Made by a program: the position numbers and the translations under genes. A DNA stretch of 11,358 bases from NCBI GenBank assembly GCA_030039655.1, contig JASHVC010000809.1, positions 1 to 11,358 on the forward strand, written 5' to 3'. Shown in pieces: positions 1 to 6,900 of this stretch. The notes beneath the pieces are model-generated. The model was not told where the DNA came from. It saw nothing but the letters and a program-made list of their open reading frames with translations, and did not search any database. The stretch comes from Xanthobacteraceae bacterium. GTDB lineage: Bacteria > Pseudomonadota > Alphaproteobacteria > Rhizobiales > Xanthobacteraceae. Position 1 is the stretch's first letter. Every line of letters begins with the position of its first letter.

Positions 1-589
<589 letters not shown>

Positions 590-648
590 GGTGAACCAAT
601 AGGTCTTGCGCTGCGGCCAATCGGGCACAGGACACGAATCTCTCACCC

Positions 649-1113
649 ATGTCTCCATCGCATCGCCTCGATGATGATAAGTTTGCGTGCATCGTGCGGT
701 ACGCACCGCTTGTTTCGGTGGATATCATCATCAAAGACCCGCAACGGCACGTGCTCGTTGGCCAGAGGGCCAATGAACCGGCGAAGGGCCAATTCTTCGT
801 ACCGGGCGGCGTGATTAGAAAGAACGAAACAATTCAGACCGCATTCACGAGAATACTGGAGGCGGAGACGGGATTGCGGTTATCATTCAACGAAGCGAAA
901 TTCGTGGGTGTGTTTGAGCATTTCTATGACACCAATCGTTTCGGAAACCGAGAATATGGAACGCATTACGTCGCTCTCGCCTATGAACTAACGCTCGCAG
1001 AGCGACCAGCGGTCAAACCGGATCATCAGCACAGCGACCTGCGCTGGATGTCAGAGGCTGACATTCCGCTGTCGCCCGATGTTCACCCGAATGCGAAAGC
1101 TTACTTTCGCTAG
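649..1113 (+). CDS. gmm: Nudix hydrolase, GDP-mannose mannosyl hydrolase type
   Basis: This 154-residue Nudix protein closely resembles E. coli Gmm/WcaH, which hydrolyses GDP-mannose (and GDP-glucose) to GDP plus free sugar by attack at the sugar carbon. The Nudix box runs from about residue 53 to 76 and starts FVPGG. The usual REUXEE core is replaced by RILEAE, lacking two of the canonical glutamates, the same kind of departure as in E. coli Gmm. Other shared features are the N-terminal APLVSVD (19-25), HFYDTN (91-96), THYVALAY (105-112), DHQHSDLRW (125-133) and the C-terminal VHPNAKAYF. His128 aligns with the general-base histidine reported for E. coli Gmm. The ATG at 649 places the N-terminus four or five residues beyond that of E. 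coli Gmm, so it is plausible, though I see no good Shine-Dalgarno. The gene follows gmd by 59 bases. By hand count it is about 54% GC, lower than its neighbours, which suggests transfer. Confidence 0.88.
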   Translation: MSPSHRLDDDKFACIVRYAPLVSVDIIIKDPQRHVLVGQRANEPAKGQFFVPGGVIRKNETIQTAFTRILEAETGLRLSFNEAKFVGVFEHFYDTNRFGNREYGTHYVALAYELTLAERPAVKPDHQHSDLRWMSEADIPLSPDVHPNAKAYFR

Positions 1114-1372
1114 GAAGTGGCGCTGATCACAGCGTTGCTTTTCGCCTCGGACGACTTATTGCTCCCTTGACCACACGTCATAGCAAATCAATTGTTTACG
1201 CGGGTTGATGAACGCTTCCGTCTGCCTATGGATGCGCGCCGTAAGAGATGTCTACGAGCGTAGGCAGCGTTACCTTTTCCTTGACTCCATTGGCTGCAAT
1301 TCATTCAGATGTTCCGCGCTACAATGACAGCCAAATCGGCACGCGTGGCGGCCGGCAAGCCGAGGGCGAAAT
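1114..1372 (+). other. Intergenic gap between gmm and manC; imperfect inverted repeat
   Basis: No gene is supported in these 259 bases, which are less GC-rich than the flanking coding DNA to the right. They hold an imperfect inverted repeat: CTGCCTA at 1222-1228 pairs with TAGGCAG at 1261-1267, and an outer AACG (1211-1214) pairs with CGTT (1268-1271) across a bulge. The loop is about 32 bases, too long for an ordinary terminator, and no clean T-tract follows. It might be a decayed mobile-element end or an operator, but nothing in the sequence decides. A weak promoter candidate follows it. Confidence 0.4.
1281..1310 (+). promoter_or_regulatory. Weak sigma-70-like promoter candidate upstream of manC
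   Basis: TTGACT (1281-1286) matches five of six bases of the -35 consensus. It is followed after 18 bases by TCAGAT (1305-1310), which matches only three of six -10 bases. A better -10-like TACAAT lies at 1320-1325 but is too far from the TTGACT. The position, 60 to 90 bases before the manC start, is suitable. The TTGACTC also holds a GANTC site, the target of CcrM methylation in alphaproteobacteria, which may be chance. Confidence 0.25.
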
Positions 1373-2785
1373 ATGGCAGGTCCGATCATTCCCCTGATCA
1401 TGTGCGGCGGTGCCGGGACGCGGCTATGGCCCGCGTCGCGCGAAAACCGGCCCAAGCAGTTCCTGCCGCTGTTCGGCTCCTATTCGACCTTTCAGGAAAC
1501 CATTCGTCGCGTTTCCGATCCCGCGCTGTTCGGCCGGCCGATCATCGTGACCAACGCCCAGTATCGTTTTCTCGTGGCCCAGGAGCTCGCCGGCATTGCG
1601 GCGGAAGCCGATGTCCTCCTGGAACCAATGCGGCGCGATTCCGGGCCGGCGATCGTCGCCGGTGCGCTGTTCGCCCACAATCGCGACAAGGATGCGGTCG
1701 TCGTTGCGCTCGCCGCCGATCACGTCGTCACCGACCCCGGCGCCTTCGCCAACGCCTGCGTGACGGCGTCGGCGGCCGCGGCCGGCAAACGCATCGTGAC
1801 GTTCGGCGTACGCCCGACCCGCCCCGCGACTGAATACGGCTACATTCGCGCCGGTGCCGCCATCGGCTCCGATGTTTTCGCCATTCAGCAGTTTGTCGAA
1901 AAGCCCGACAAGGCGAAGGCGCAGCGCTACATGGACGAAGGCTATCTGTGGAACTCCGGCAACTTTTTGTTCCGCGCCGATCTGCTGCTGGATGAATACC
2001 GCAATTTCGAGCCGGAGAGTGCTGCCGCGATTGCCAAAGCAGTCGAAACCGCCGGACGCGATCTCGGGTTCGTCACTTTGGAGCGCGAAGCTTTTGCGCG
2101 TGCTACCGCCAAGTCGATCGACTACGCGGTGATGGAACGTACCAAACACGCGGCGGTGATGCCGGTCTCGTTCGGCTGGTCCGACGTCGGTTCGTGGCAG
2201 GCGGTGTGGGAACTCTCGCCGCGCGATGGCGCGGAAAACGCCGCGCATGGTTCGGCCTTGTTCGTCGATGCCAAGGGCAGCTACGTCGACACCGAAAAAC
2301 AGCTTGTTGCGCTGTACGGCGTGGAGAACGTGGTGGTGGTGGCGACCGCCGACGCGGTGCTGGTGGCGCGACGCGAGGATGCCGACGGCCTGCGGCAGGT
2401 GGTAGCCAGGCTCAAGAAAGCCGCGCCGGGAGTGACCGAGGATCATCTGAAAGTGCATCGCCCCTGGGGGTCCTATCAGTCGCTCGATCAGGCCGAGCGG
2501 TTCCAGGTCAAACGTATCGTGGTCAAGCAGGGTGGGCGCTTGTCGCTGCAGCTGCATCATCACCGCGCTGAGCACTGGGTCGTCGTGCGCGGCACGGCGC
2601 GGGTGACGATCGGCGACGAGATCAAGATCTTGCACGAGAACGAGTCGATCTATGTCCCTATCGGCGCCCGCCATCGCCTGGAGAATCCCGGCAAGATCGA
2701 TCTGGAACTGATCGAGGTTCAGACCGGCTCTTATCTGGGCGAAGACGATATCGTGCGCGTCGAGGACGACTACCACCGGTCGTGA
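1373..2785 (+). CDS. manC: Mannose-1-phosphate guanylyltransferase / mannose-6-phosphate isomerase (type II, bifunctional)
   Basis: This 470-residue cytoplasmic enzyme makes GDP-mannose from mannose-1-phosphate and GTP, and probably also interconverts fructose-6-phosphate and mannose-6-phosphate. The N-terminal nucleotidyltransferase domain (about residues 5-290) shows the signature CGGAGTRLWP (11-20), RPKQF (26-30), the sugar-binding FVEKP (174-178) and WNSGNFLF (193-200). The C-terminal cupin domain (about 355-470) carries the type II phosphomannose isomerase motif QLHHHRAEHW (393-402), H434 in a GARHRLENPG context, and GEDDIVRVEDDY near the end. The length fits the ManC/XanB/AlgA/NoeJ family. 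The ATG at 1373 follows GAGG (1362-1365) at seven bases, and the protein begins directly with the family N-terminus. It supplies substrate to gmd and gmm just upstream. Isomerase activity is inferred from the intact motif. Alternative symbols are xanB, algA or noeJ. Confidence 0.96.
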   Translation: MAGPIIPLIMCGGAGTRLWPASRENRPKQFLPLFGSYSTFQETIRRVSDPALFGRPIIVTNAQYRFLVAQELAGIAAEADVLLEPMRRDSGPAIVAGALFAHNRDKDAVVVALAADHVVTDPGAFANACVTASAAAAGKRIVTFGVRPTRPATEYGYIRAGAAIGSDVFAIQQFVEKPDKAKAQRYMDEGYLWNSGNFLFRADLLLDEYRNFEPESAAAIAKAVETAGRDLGFVTLEREAFARATAKSIDYAVMERTKHAAVMPVSFGWSDVGSWQAVWELSPRDGAENAAHGSALFVDAKGSYVDTEKQLVALYGVENVVVVATADAVLVARREDADGLRQVVARLKKAAPGVTEDHLKVHRPWGSYQSLDQAERFQVKRIVVKQGGRLSLQLHHHRAEHWVVVRGTARVTIGDEIKILHENESIYVPIGARHRLENPGKIDLELIEVQTGSYLGEDDIVRVEDDYHRS

Positions 2786-3060
2786 TGCGCAACCGGCAGT
2801 GAGGGCCGTTAGCCCGAGCCCGCCCCTCACCCCAAAGAGCCGAGAAGTTTTCCACCGCGCTCGCACCAGGCTGCCTTCGGCGCGCCGCGGTTGAGTTATC
2901 GTTTTATTAACGGAAAATTTTGTGCTCCGGGGCGATCGTAATCCTCTGAATCAAAATGTGTTACTGGTTCCGCACAGGCCTGGTCGCCAGCCGGCCCGGG
3001 GCGTGCTAGGGGTGAAATTGGGGTTGATGCGCCTGTGGGCGTAGGGGTGAGGGTCTCAAC
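2786..3060 (+). other. Intergenic gap between manC and the gfo/idh gene
   Basis: No gene is supported in these 275 bases. CCCTCACCCC (2824-2833) and its exact reverse complement GGGGTGAGGG (3044-3053) lie near the two ends, about 210 bases apart. TAGGGGTGA occurs as a direct repeat at 3007-3015 and 3042-3050. The second copy supplies the likely ribosome binding site (GAGGG, 3049-3053) of the GTG-started gene at 3061. An AT-rich island at 2891-2925 is the best place for a promoter. The CCCTCACCC type of string resembles pieces of palindromic intergenic repeats common in Rhizobiales; calling this a decayed copy is inference. Confidence 0.4.
2891..2925 (+). promoter_or_regulatory. AT-rich promoter candidate for the gfo-degT-murJ-ugd operon
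   Basis: This is the only clearly AT-rich island before the four-gene operon. TTGAGT (2891-2896) could act as -35. After a 16-base spacer GAAAAT (2913-2918) could act as -10, matching four of six bases. CGTTTTATTAACG (2900-2912) is a small palindrome, with CGTT pairing AACG around a five-base loop, and could be an operator half-site or chance. About 140 bases of leader would separate this from the GTG at 3061. The evidence is position and composition only. Confidence 0.3.
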
Positions 3061-4044
3061 GTGACCGGGACGGGTAAATTGCGGATCGGGGTCGTTGGCG
3101 TCGGCGTCATGGGCAGTAACCATGCGCGAGTGCTTTCCGATATGGCCGACGTGGAACTCGTCGGGGTTGCCGATCCAGACAGCAGACAACGGGATTTTGT
3201 CTCAGACGCGCTCAACTGCGCCGCCTTCAAGGATGCCGACGCGTTGCTCGAGCGTGGGGTCGATGCGGTCGTCATCGCGGCGCCGACCCATCTGCATCAT
3301 GACATCGCGCTCAAGTGCATCTCCCAGGGCATCCATGTTCTGGTGGAGAAGCCGATAGCCTCGACGGTCGAGGAAAGCCGCGACATTGTTACGGCAGCTC
3401 ACCACGCCGGCGTGACGCTCATGGTGGGACACGTTGAGCGCTTCAACCCTGCGGTCCAGTCGATCAAGCGGGCGATCAAGGATCAGGACATTCTCTCCAT
3501 CGCTATTACCCGGGTCGGGCCGTTCCCGCCACGCATGTCCAACGTCGGTGTCGTTATCGATCTTGGAGTGCACGATATCGATCTGATCCGCTGGTTCACT
3601 GAATCGGAGATCGTGGAAATTCAGCCGCAGATGTCGAGCGCCGTCGCCGAGCGCGAGGACATCGCGCTGTTACAGTTCCGCACGGAGTCGGGCGTGCTTG
3701 CCCACATCAACACCAATTGGCTTACGCCGTTCAAAGCGCGCAACATCCACATCGCCACGCGCGACAAGTATCTGATCGCCGATCTGCTGACCCTGCAGGT
3801 CACCGAATGCTTCGGCTTTCAGCCCGACGGCAGCTACTCGATGCGCCATCTGTCGGTCGGCTACGCGGAGCCGCTGCGTTCCGAACTCGTCGCCTTCGTG
3901 GACGCGGTCCGCAGCGGCGAGCGTCCGGCCGTCACCGGCGAAGAAGCGGTTGCCAGCCTGGAAATTGCCATCCGCTGCCTTGACGCGCGCGCCGCGCGAA
4001 CGGCCCCGCCGCAGCGCAAGGGCCCGCGGCGCGTGGCCGGCTGA
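3061..4044 (+). CDS. Gfo/Idh/MocA-family sugar-nucleotide dehydrogenase, probable UDP-GlcNAc 3-dehydrogenase (GnnA-like)
   Basis: This 327-residue NAD(P)-dependent oxidoreductase has an N-terminal Rossmann fold with GVVGVGVMGSNHARVL (10-25), D38/D40 at the end of the second strand, and the family's EKP motif with catalytic-type Lys97 (LVEKPIAS, 94-101). The C-terminal Gfo/Idh domain carries VGHVERFNPAV (122-132), RVGPFPPR (151-158) and DLGVHDIDL (167-175), where His171 and Asp174 fit the usual active-site motif. The ERFNPA/GPFPPR/GVHDID combination recalls annotated UDP-N-acetylglucosamine 3-dehydrogenases rather than inositol or glucose-fructose enzymes; this is from memory, not a search. 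The GTG start at 3061 has GAGGG seven bases upstream and the Rossmann motif eight residues later. A DegT aminotransferase follows 29 bases on, the arrangement expected for 3-keto formation followed by 3-amination. An alternative is a WlbA/WbpB-like enzyme acting on UDP-GlcNAcA. Confidence 0.85.
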   Translation: MTGTGKLRIGVVGVGVMGSNHARVLSDMADVELVGVADPDSRQRDFVSDALNCAAFKDADALLERGVDAVVIAAPTHLHHDIALKCISQGIHVLVEKPIASTVEESRDIVTAAHHAGVTLMVGHVERFNPAVQSIKRAIKDQDILSIAITRVGPFPPRMSNVGVVIDLGVHDIDLIRWFTESEIVEIQPQMSSAVAEREDIALLQFRTESGVLAHINTNWLTPFKARNIHIATRDKYLIADLLTLQVTECFGFQPDGSYSMRHLSVGYAEPLRSELVAFVDAVRSGERPAVTGEEAVASLEIAIRCLDARAARTAPPQRKGPRRVAG

Positions 4045-4073
4045 ACGGTCGCCGTTCGAGTTTGGGCGAGACA

Positions 4074-5228
4074 ATGAATCAACATACGCGGCTTGAGAGC
4101 GGTCCGATTCCATTCATCGACGTTGCGGCGCAGCGGCGCCGCCTCGGCCGCAGCATCGACGACGCCGTTGCGCGCGTGCTTGCGCACTGCCAGTTCATCC
4201 AAGGGCCGGAGGTGCGCACGCTCGAAGCGGATCTCGCCGCCTTCTGCGGCGCCCGTCATGTCGTCGCGTGTTCGAGCGGAACCGATGCGCTTCTTCTCAT
4301 CCTCATGGCCTGGGAGATCGGGCCGGGCGACGCGGTGATCTGCCCGACCTTTACGTTCCACGCCACGGCCGAAATGGTGGCGCTCCTTGGCGCAACGCCG
4401 GTACTCGCCGACGTGCAGGCTGACACCTTCAACATCGATCCTGAAAGCCTGCAGCGTGCCGTGGCAACCGCGAAGCGGCGCGGGCTCAAGCCGCGCGCCG
4501 TCATTCCGGTCGATCTGTTCGGCCTGCCGGCTGATCATGATGCGATTGCGTCTATTGCGGCGGAGCACGGGCTCTTGGTGCTCGATGACGCGGCGCAGTC
4601 CTTTGGCGCGAGCTATCGGGGACATAAGCTTGGCGCGCTGGCGACAGCGACGGCAACGAGCTTCTTCCCTGCAAAGCCACTCGGCTGCTACGGCGACGGC
4701 GGCGCTGTGTTCACCGACGATGACGCGCTCGCGGCGCGCATCAAGAGCCTGCGCATCCATGGCGAGGGCGTCGACAAGTATGATCCCGTGCGCATCGGCA
4801 TCAACGGACGGCTCGACACCATTCAGGCCGCGGTGCTCATCGAGAAGCTGAAAATATTTCCTGAGGAGATTGTCGCGCGCGACAAGATCGCGGCGCGATA
4901 TTCGGCGGCGCTTTCCGATGTCGCGACTGTGCCGCGCGTCGGCAATGAATCGACCTCGGTTTGGGCGCAATACACCATCCGTCTGGCGCCAGGGCGGCGC
5001 GATGCCCTGGCCGCGGCGCTCAAGGCGGACAGGATTCCCACGGCGATCTACTACGCCAAGCCGCTGCATCGCCAGCAAGCCTATAGCGACTGCCCGGTGG
5101 CGGAGGGCGGCGCGCCCGTGAGCGACCGGCTGGCGGAGGAAGTCATCAGCCTGCCGATGCACGCGTATCTGGAGCCGGCGGTGCAGGATCGCATCGTTGC
5201 GGCGGTTAAACGGGCGCTCGCGGCATAG
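4074..5228 (+). CDS. DegT/DnrJ/EryC1/StrS-family sugar-nucleotide aminotransferase (WbpE/GnnB-like)
   Basis: This 384-residue PLP-dependent aminotransferase should turn a UDP-3-keto sugar made by the upstream dehydrogenase into a UDP-3-amino sugar, with glutamate as likely donor. Seen motifs are PFIDVAAQ (13-20), CSSGTDALL (66-74), the cofactor-region LDDAAQSFGA (170-179), and the Schiff-base lysine Lys201 in FFPAKPLGCYGDGGAVF. RLDTIQAAVL (246-255) and AIYYAKPLHRQ (324-334) complete a WbpE/GnnB-like pattern typical of UDP-sugar 3-aminotransferases. I chose the ATG at 4074. A TTG at 4062 in the same frame would add four residues, but the conserved fold does not need them. Only 29 bases separate it from the dehydrogenase, so the two are almost surely co-transcribed. 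No N-acetyltransferase or 2-epimerase follows, which argues against a full diacetamido-mannuronate pathway here. The precise sugar is inferred. Confidence 0.9.
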   Translation: MNQHTRLESGPIPFIDVAAQRRRLGRSIDDAVARVLAHCQFIQGPEVRTLEADLAAFCGARHVVACSSGTDALLLILMAWEIGPGDAVICPTFTFHATAEMVALLGATPVLADVQADTFNIDPESLQRAVATAKRRGLKPRAVIPVDLFGLPADHDAIASIAAEHGLLVLDDAAQSFGASYRGHKLGALATATATSFFPAKPLGCYGDGGAVFTDDDALAARIKSLRIHGEGVDKYDPVRIGINGRLDTIQAAVLIEKLKIFPEEIVARDKIAARYSAALSDVATVPRVGNESTSVWAQYTIRLAPGRRDALAAALKADRIPTAIYYAKPLHRQQAYSDCPVAEGGAPVSDRLAEEVISLPMHAYLEPAVQDRIVAAVKRALAA

Positions 5229-5240
5229 GGCGCATTCTCT

Positions 5241-5261
5241 CTCCCCCATTTTGTGGGGGAG
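5241..5261. repeat. Perfect 8-bp hairpin between the aminotransferase gene and murJ
   Basis: CTCCCCCA (5241-5248) is perfectly complementary to TGGGGGAG (5254-5261) around the five-base loop TTTTG. A G-U pair can extend the stem by one (5240/5262). The right arm overlaps GGGGGAGGA (5255-5263), the only purine-rich, Shine-Dalgarno-like tract before the murJ start at 5278, although its 14-base spacing is long. No T-tract follows on either strand, so it is not a standard intrinsic terminator. Such CTCCCCC/GGGGGAG palindromes are frequent intergenic repeats in Rhizobiales genomes, from general knowledge. It may be either a dispersed repeat or an mRNA structure affecting murJ translation. Confidence 0.7.
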
Positions 5262-5277
5262 GACTAAAAAGCGGCCC

Positions 5278-6882
5278 ATGATCGAGAAGATTCTTACCGT
5301 CGGCGGTTACACGCTGCTGTCCCGCCTGACCGGCTTCATTCGTGACATTATGCTGGCGGCGATCATCGGTGCAGGGCCCGTCGCCGACGCATTTTTCGTC
5401 GCCTTCCGCTTGCCTAATCATTTCCGCGCCATTTTCGCCGAGGGCGCGTTCAACGCGGCTTTTATTCCAGCCTACGCGCGCATTCGCACTCAGGGCGGGC
5501 CGGAGGCAGCGCAAAAGTTTGGCGATCGGATTTTCACGCTGTTACTTGCAACGCAGGTGGTTCTGCTCGTTCTCGCGCTTCTATTCACGCCGCAAGTGAT
5601 CGAGCTATTGGCGCCCGGCTTCTCGCGAGAGCCGCAACAGTTTGCACTCGCGGTTTCACTCACGCGCATCACTTTTCCCTATCTCCTGCTGATTACGCTC
5701 GTTACGTTATGGGGCGGCATTCTCAACGCGTTGCATCGCTTTGCGGCGGCGGCCGCGGCGCCGATCCTGCTCAACGTCACCATGATGGTCACGCTGGCGT
5801 TGGTCGCTTATTTCCCTGGCGCGGGTTACGCCGCGGCGTGGGGCGTGCTGATTTCCGGCGTGCTCCAGGCGATGCTGGTCGGAGGCGATACCGCGCGCAG
5901 CGGCGTGATAACGAGATTTCATTCCCTAGCCTGGGACGAGGACGTACGGCGCTTTTTCAAGGCGCTGGTTCCGGCGACAGTCGGCTCAGCGGGCACGCAG
6001 CTCGCCCTCTTCGCTGACACCATCATCGCAAGCTTCCTCACGGCCGGCGCGCTATCGGCGCTCTACTACGCGGACCGCATCGATCAGCTTCCTATCGGCG
6101 TCATCGGCATCGCGGTCGGCACCGTGCTGGTGCCGGAAATGACCAGCCGGGTGTCTTCCGGCGATCACGCGGGCGCGCGCTCGGCGCAAAACCGCGCCAT
6201 CGAATTCGCGTTGCTGCTGGCGATCCCCTGCGTGGTGGCGTTCATCGTCATTCCCAACATCATCATGCGCGGGTTGTTCATGCGCGGCGCGTTCAACGCC
6301 GAGGACGCGCACGCCGCCGCAATGACACTCGTCGCCTACACGATCGGGCTGATCCCGTTTGTGCTGATCCGCAGCGTCGTGGCGCCGTTCCTGGCCCGCG
6401 GCGACACGCTGACGCCGGTTAAGGCGGCGCTGACCGGAACCGCCGTCAACATCGTCTGCAAGATCGCCCTGATGGGTTCGCTGGCGCAGGTCGGGCTTGC
6501 GCTCGCAACTTCGGTCGGGGCGTGGATCAACTTCATACTAGTGCTGTGGCTGGCACACCGGGCCGGGCTTATCACCTTCGACGAGCGGCTGAAAACGTCG
6601 CTGACAAAGCTCGGCATCGCGGGATTCTCTTTCTTCCTCTTCCTACTGATTGCCACCCGGGTCGTCACATATCTGTTATCCTCGTTGCCCAGGTTCCGCT
6701 ATGAGTCGGAGCTTGTCGTGTTGACCGTGCTCGGGGGCGCCTTCTATGGCGCGCTGGTCATCGGCTTATTCGGGCGGCGCTGGCTTTCGTTGACGCGGGA
6801 ACGCGCGCACGCGGCACCGGCGGCGACGCTCGATGAATTCGAAGGCACTTCGGCGCCGCCTGCCGGTCCGGACGAAATCTGA
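5278..6882 (+). CDS. murJ: Lipid II flippase, MOP/MVF family
   Basis: This 534-residue inner-membrane protein with about 13-14 hydrophobic segments belongs to the MurJ (MviN) branch of the MOP exporter superfamily, which flips lipid-linked peptidoglycan precursor to the periplasm. Family signatures are SRLTGFIRD (15-23), ADAFFVAFRLPN (36-47), IFAEGAFNAAFIPAYA (52-67) and YYADRIDQLPIGVIGIAVGT (263-282). Arg16, Arg22, Asp37, Arg50 and Arg267 correspond to E. coli MurJ Arg18, Arg24, Asp39, Arg52 and Arg270, which are important for function. Position 270 is Gln where E. coli has Glu273. The C-terminal ~30 residues are a polar tail rich in Ala, Pro and Glu. I start at ATG 5278, since the protein then begins MIEKILTVGG like other MurJ proteins; the open frame reaches back to 5197 inside the preceding gene. 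The neighbouring sugar-nucleotide genes raise the Wzx alternative, but the conserved arginines favour MurJ. Confidence 0.93.
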   Translation: MIEKILTVGGYTLLSRLTGFIRDIMLAAIIGAGPVADAFFVAFRLPNHFRAIFAEGAFNAAFIPAYARIRTQGGPEAAQKFGDRIFTLLLATQVVLLVLALLFTPQVIELLAPGFSREPQQFALAVSLTRITFPYLLLITLVTLWGGILNALHRFAAAAAAPILLNVTMMVTLALVAYFPGAGYAAAWGVLISGVLQAMLVGGDTARSGVITRFHSLAWDEDVRRFFKALVPATVGSAGTQLALFADTIIASFLTAGALSALYYADRIDQLPIGVIGIAVGTVLVPEMTSRVSSGDHAGARSAQNRAIEFALLLAIPCVVAFIVIPNIIMRGLFMRGAFNAEDAHAAAMTLVAYTIGLIPFVLIRSVVAPFLARGDTLTPVKAALTGTAVNIVCKIALMGSLAQVGLALATSVGAWINFILVLWLAHRAGLITFDERLKTSLTKLGIAGFSFFLFLLIATRVVTYLLSSLPRFRYESELVVLTVLGGAFYGALVIGLFGRRWLSLTRERAHAAPAATLDEFEGTSAPPAGPDEI

Positions 6883-6900
6883 GCCGCAACGGAGACCGTG

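Noticed and set aside
2799..2830. Possible terminator after manC (GTGAGGG pairing CCCTCAC)
   Set aside because: The stem is 7 bp with an 18-base loop and no adjacent T-tract, only TTTT 18 bases later. It is too weak to call.
1424..2866. 480-codon open frame on the - strand opposite manC
   Set aside because: It lies antisense to a gene with unmistakable family motifs. Its translation is rich in Arg, His and Gly without any domain pattern, as expected for a shadow frame in GC-rich DNA.
5197..5277. 27-residue N-terminal extension of MurJ in the open frame
   Set aside because: It overlaps the preceding gene, spans the hairpin and is basic and unlike MurJ N-termini. The ATG at 5278 gives the expected start.
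3861..5279. 472-codon open frame on the - strand opposite the end of the dehydrogenase and the whole aminotransferase gene
   Set aside because: It is antisense to two well-supported genes, Arg-rich and without recognisable motifs, so it is a composition artefact.
5278..6882. Wzx O-antigen flippase instead of MurJ
   Set aside because: The MurJ-specific residues (Arg16, Arg22, Asp37, Arg50, Arg267) and the RLPN and FAEGAF strings are present, which Wzx proteins lack.
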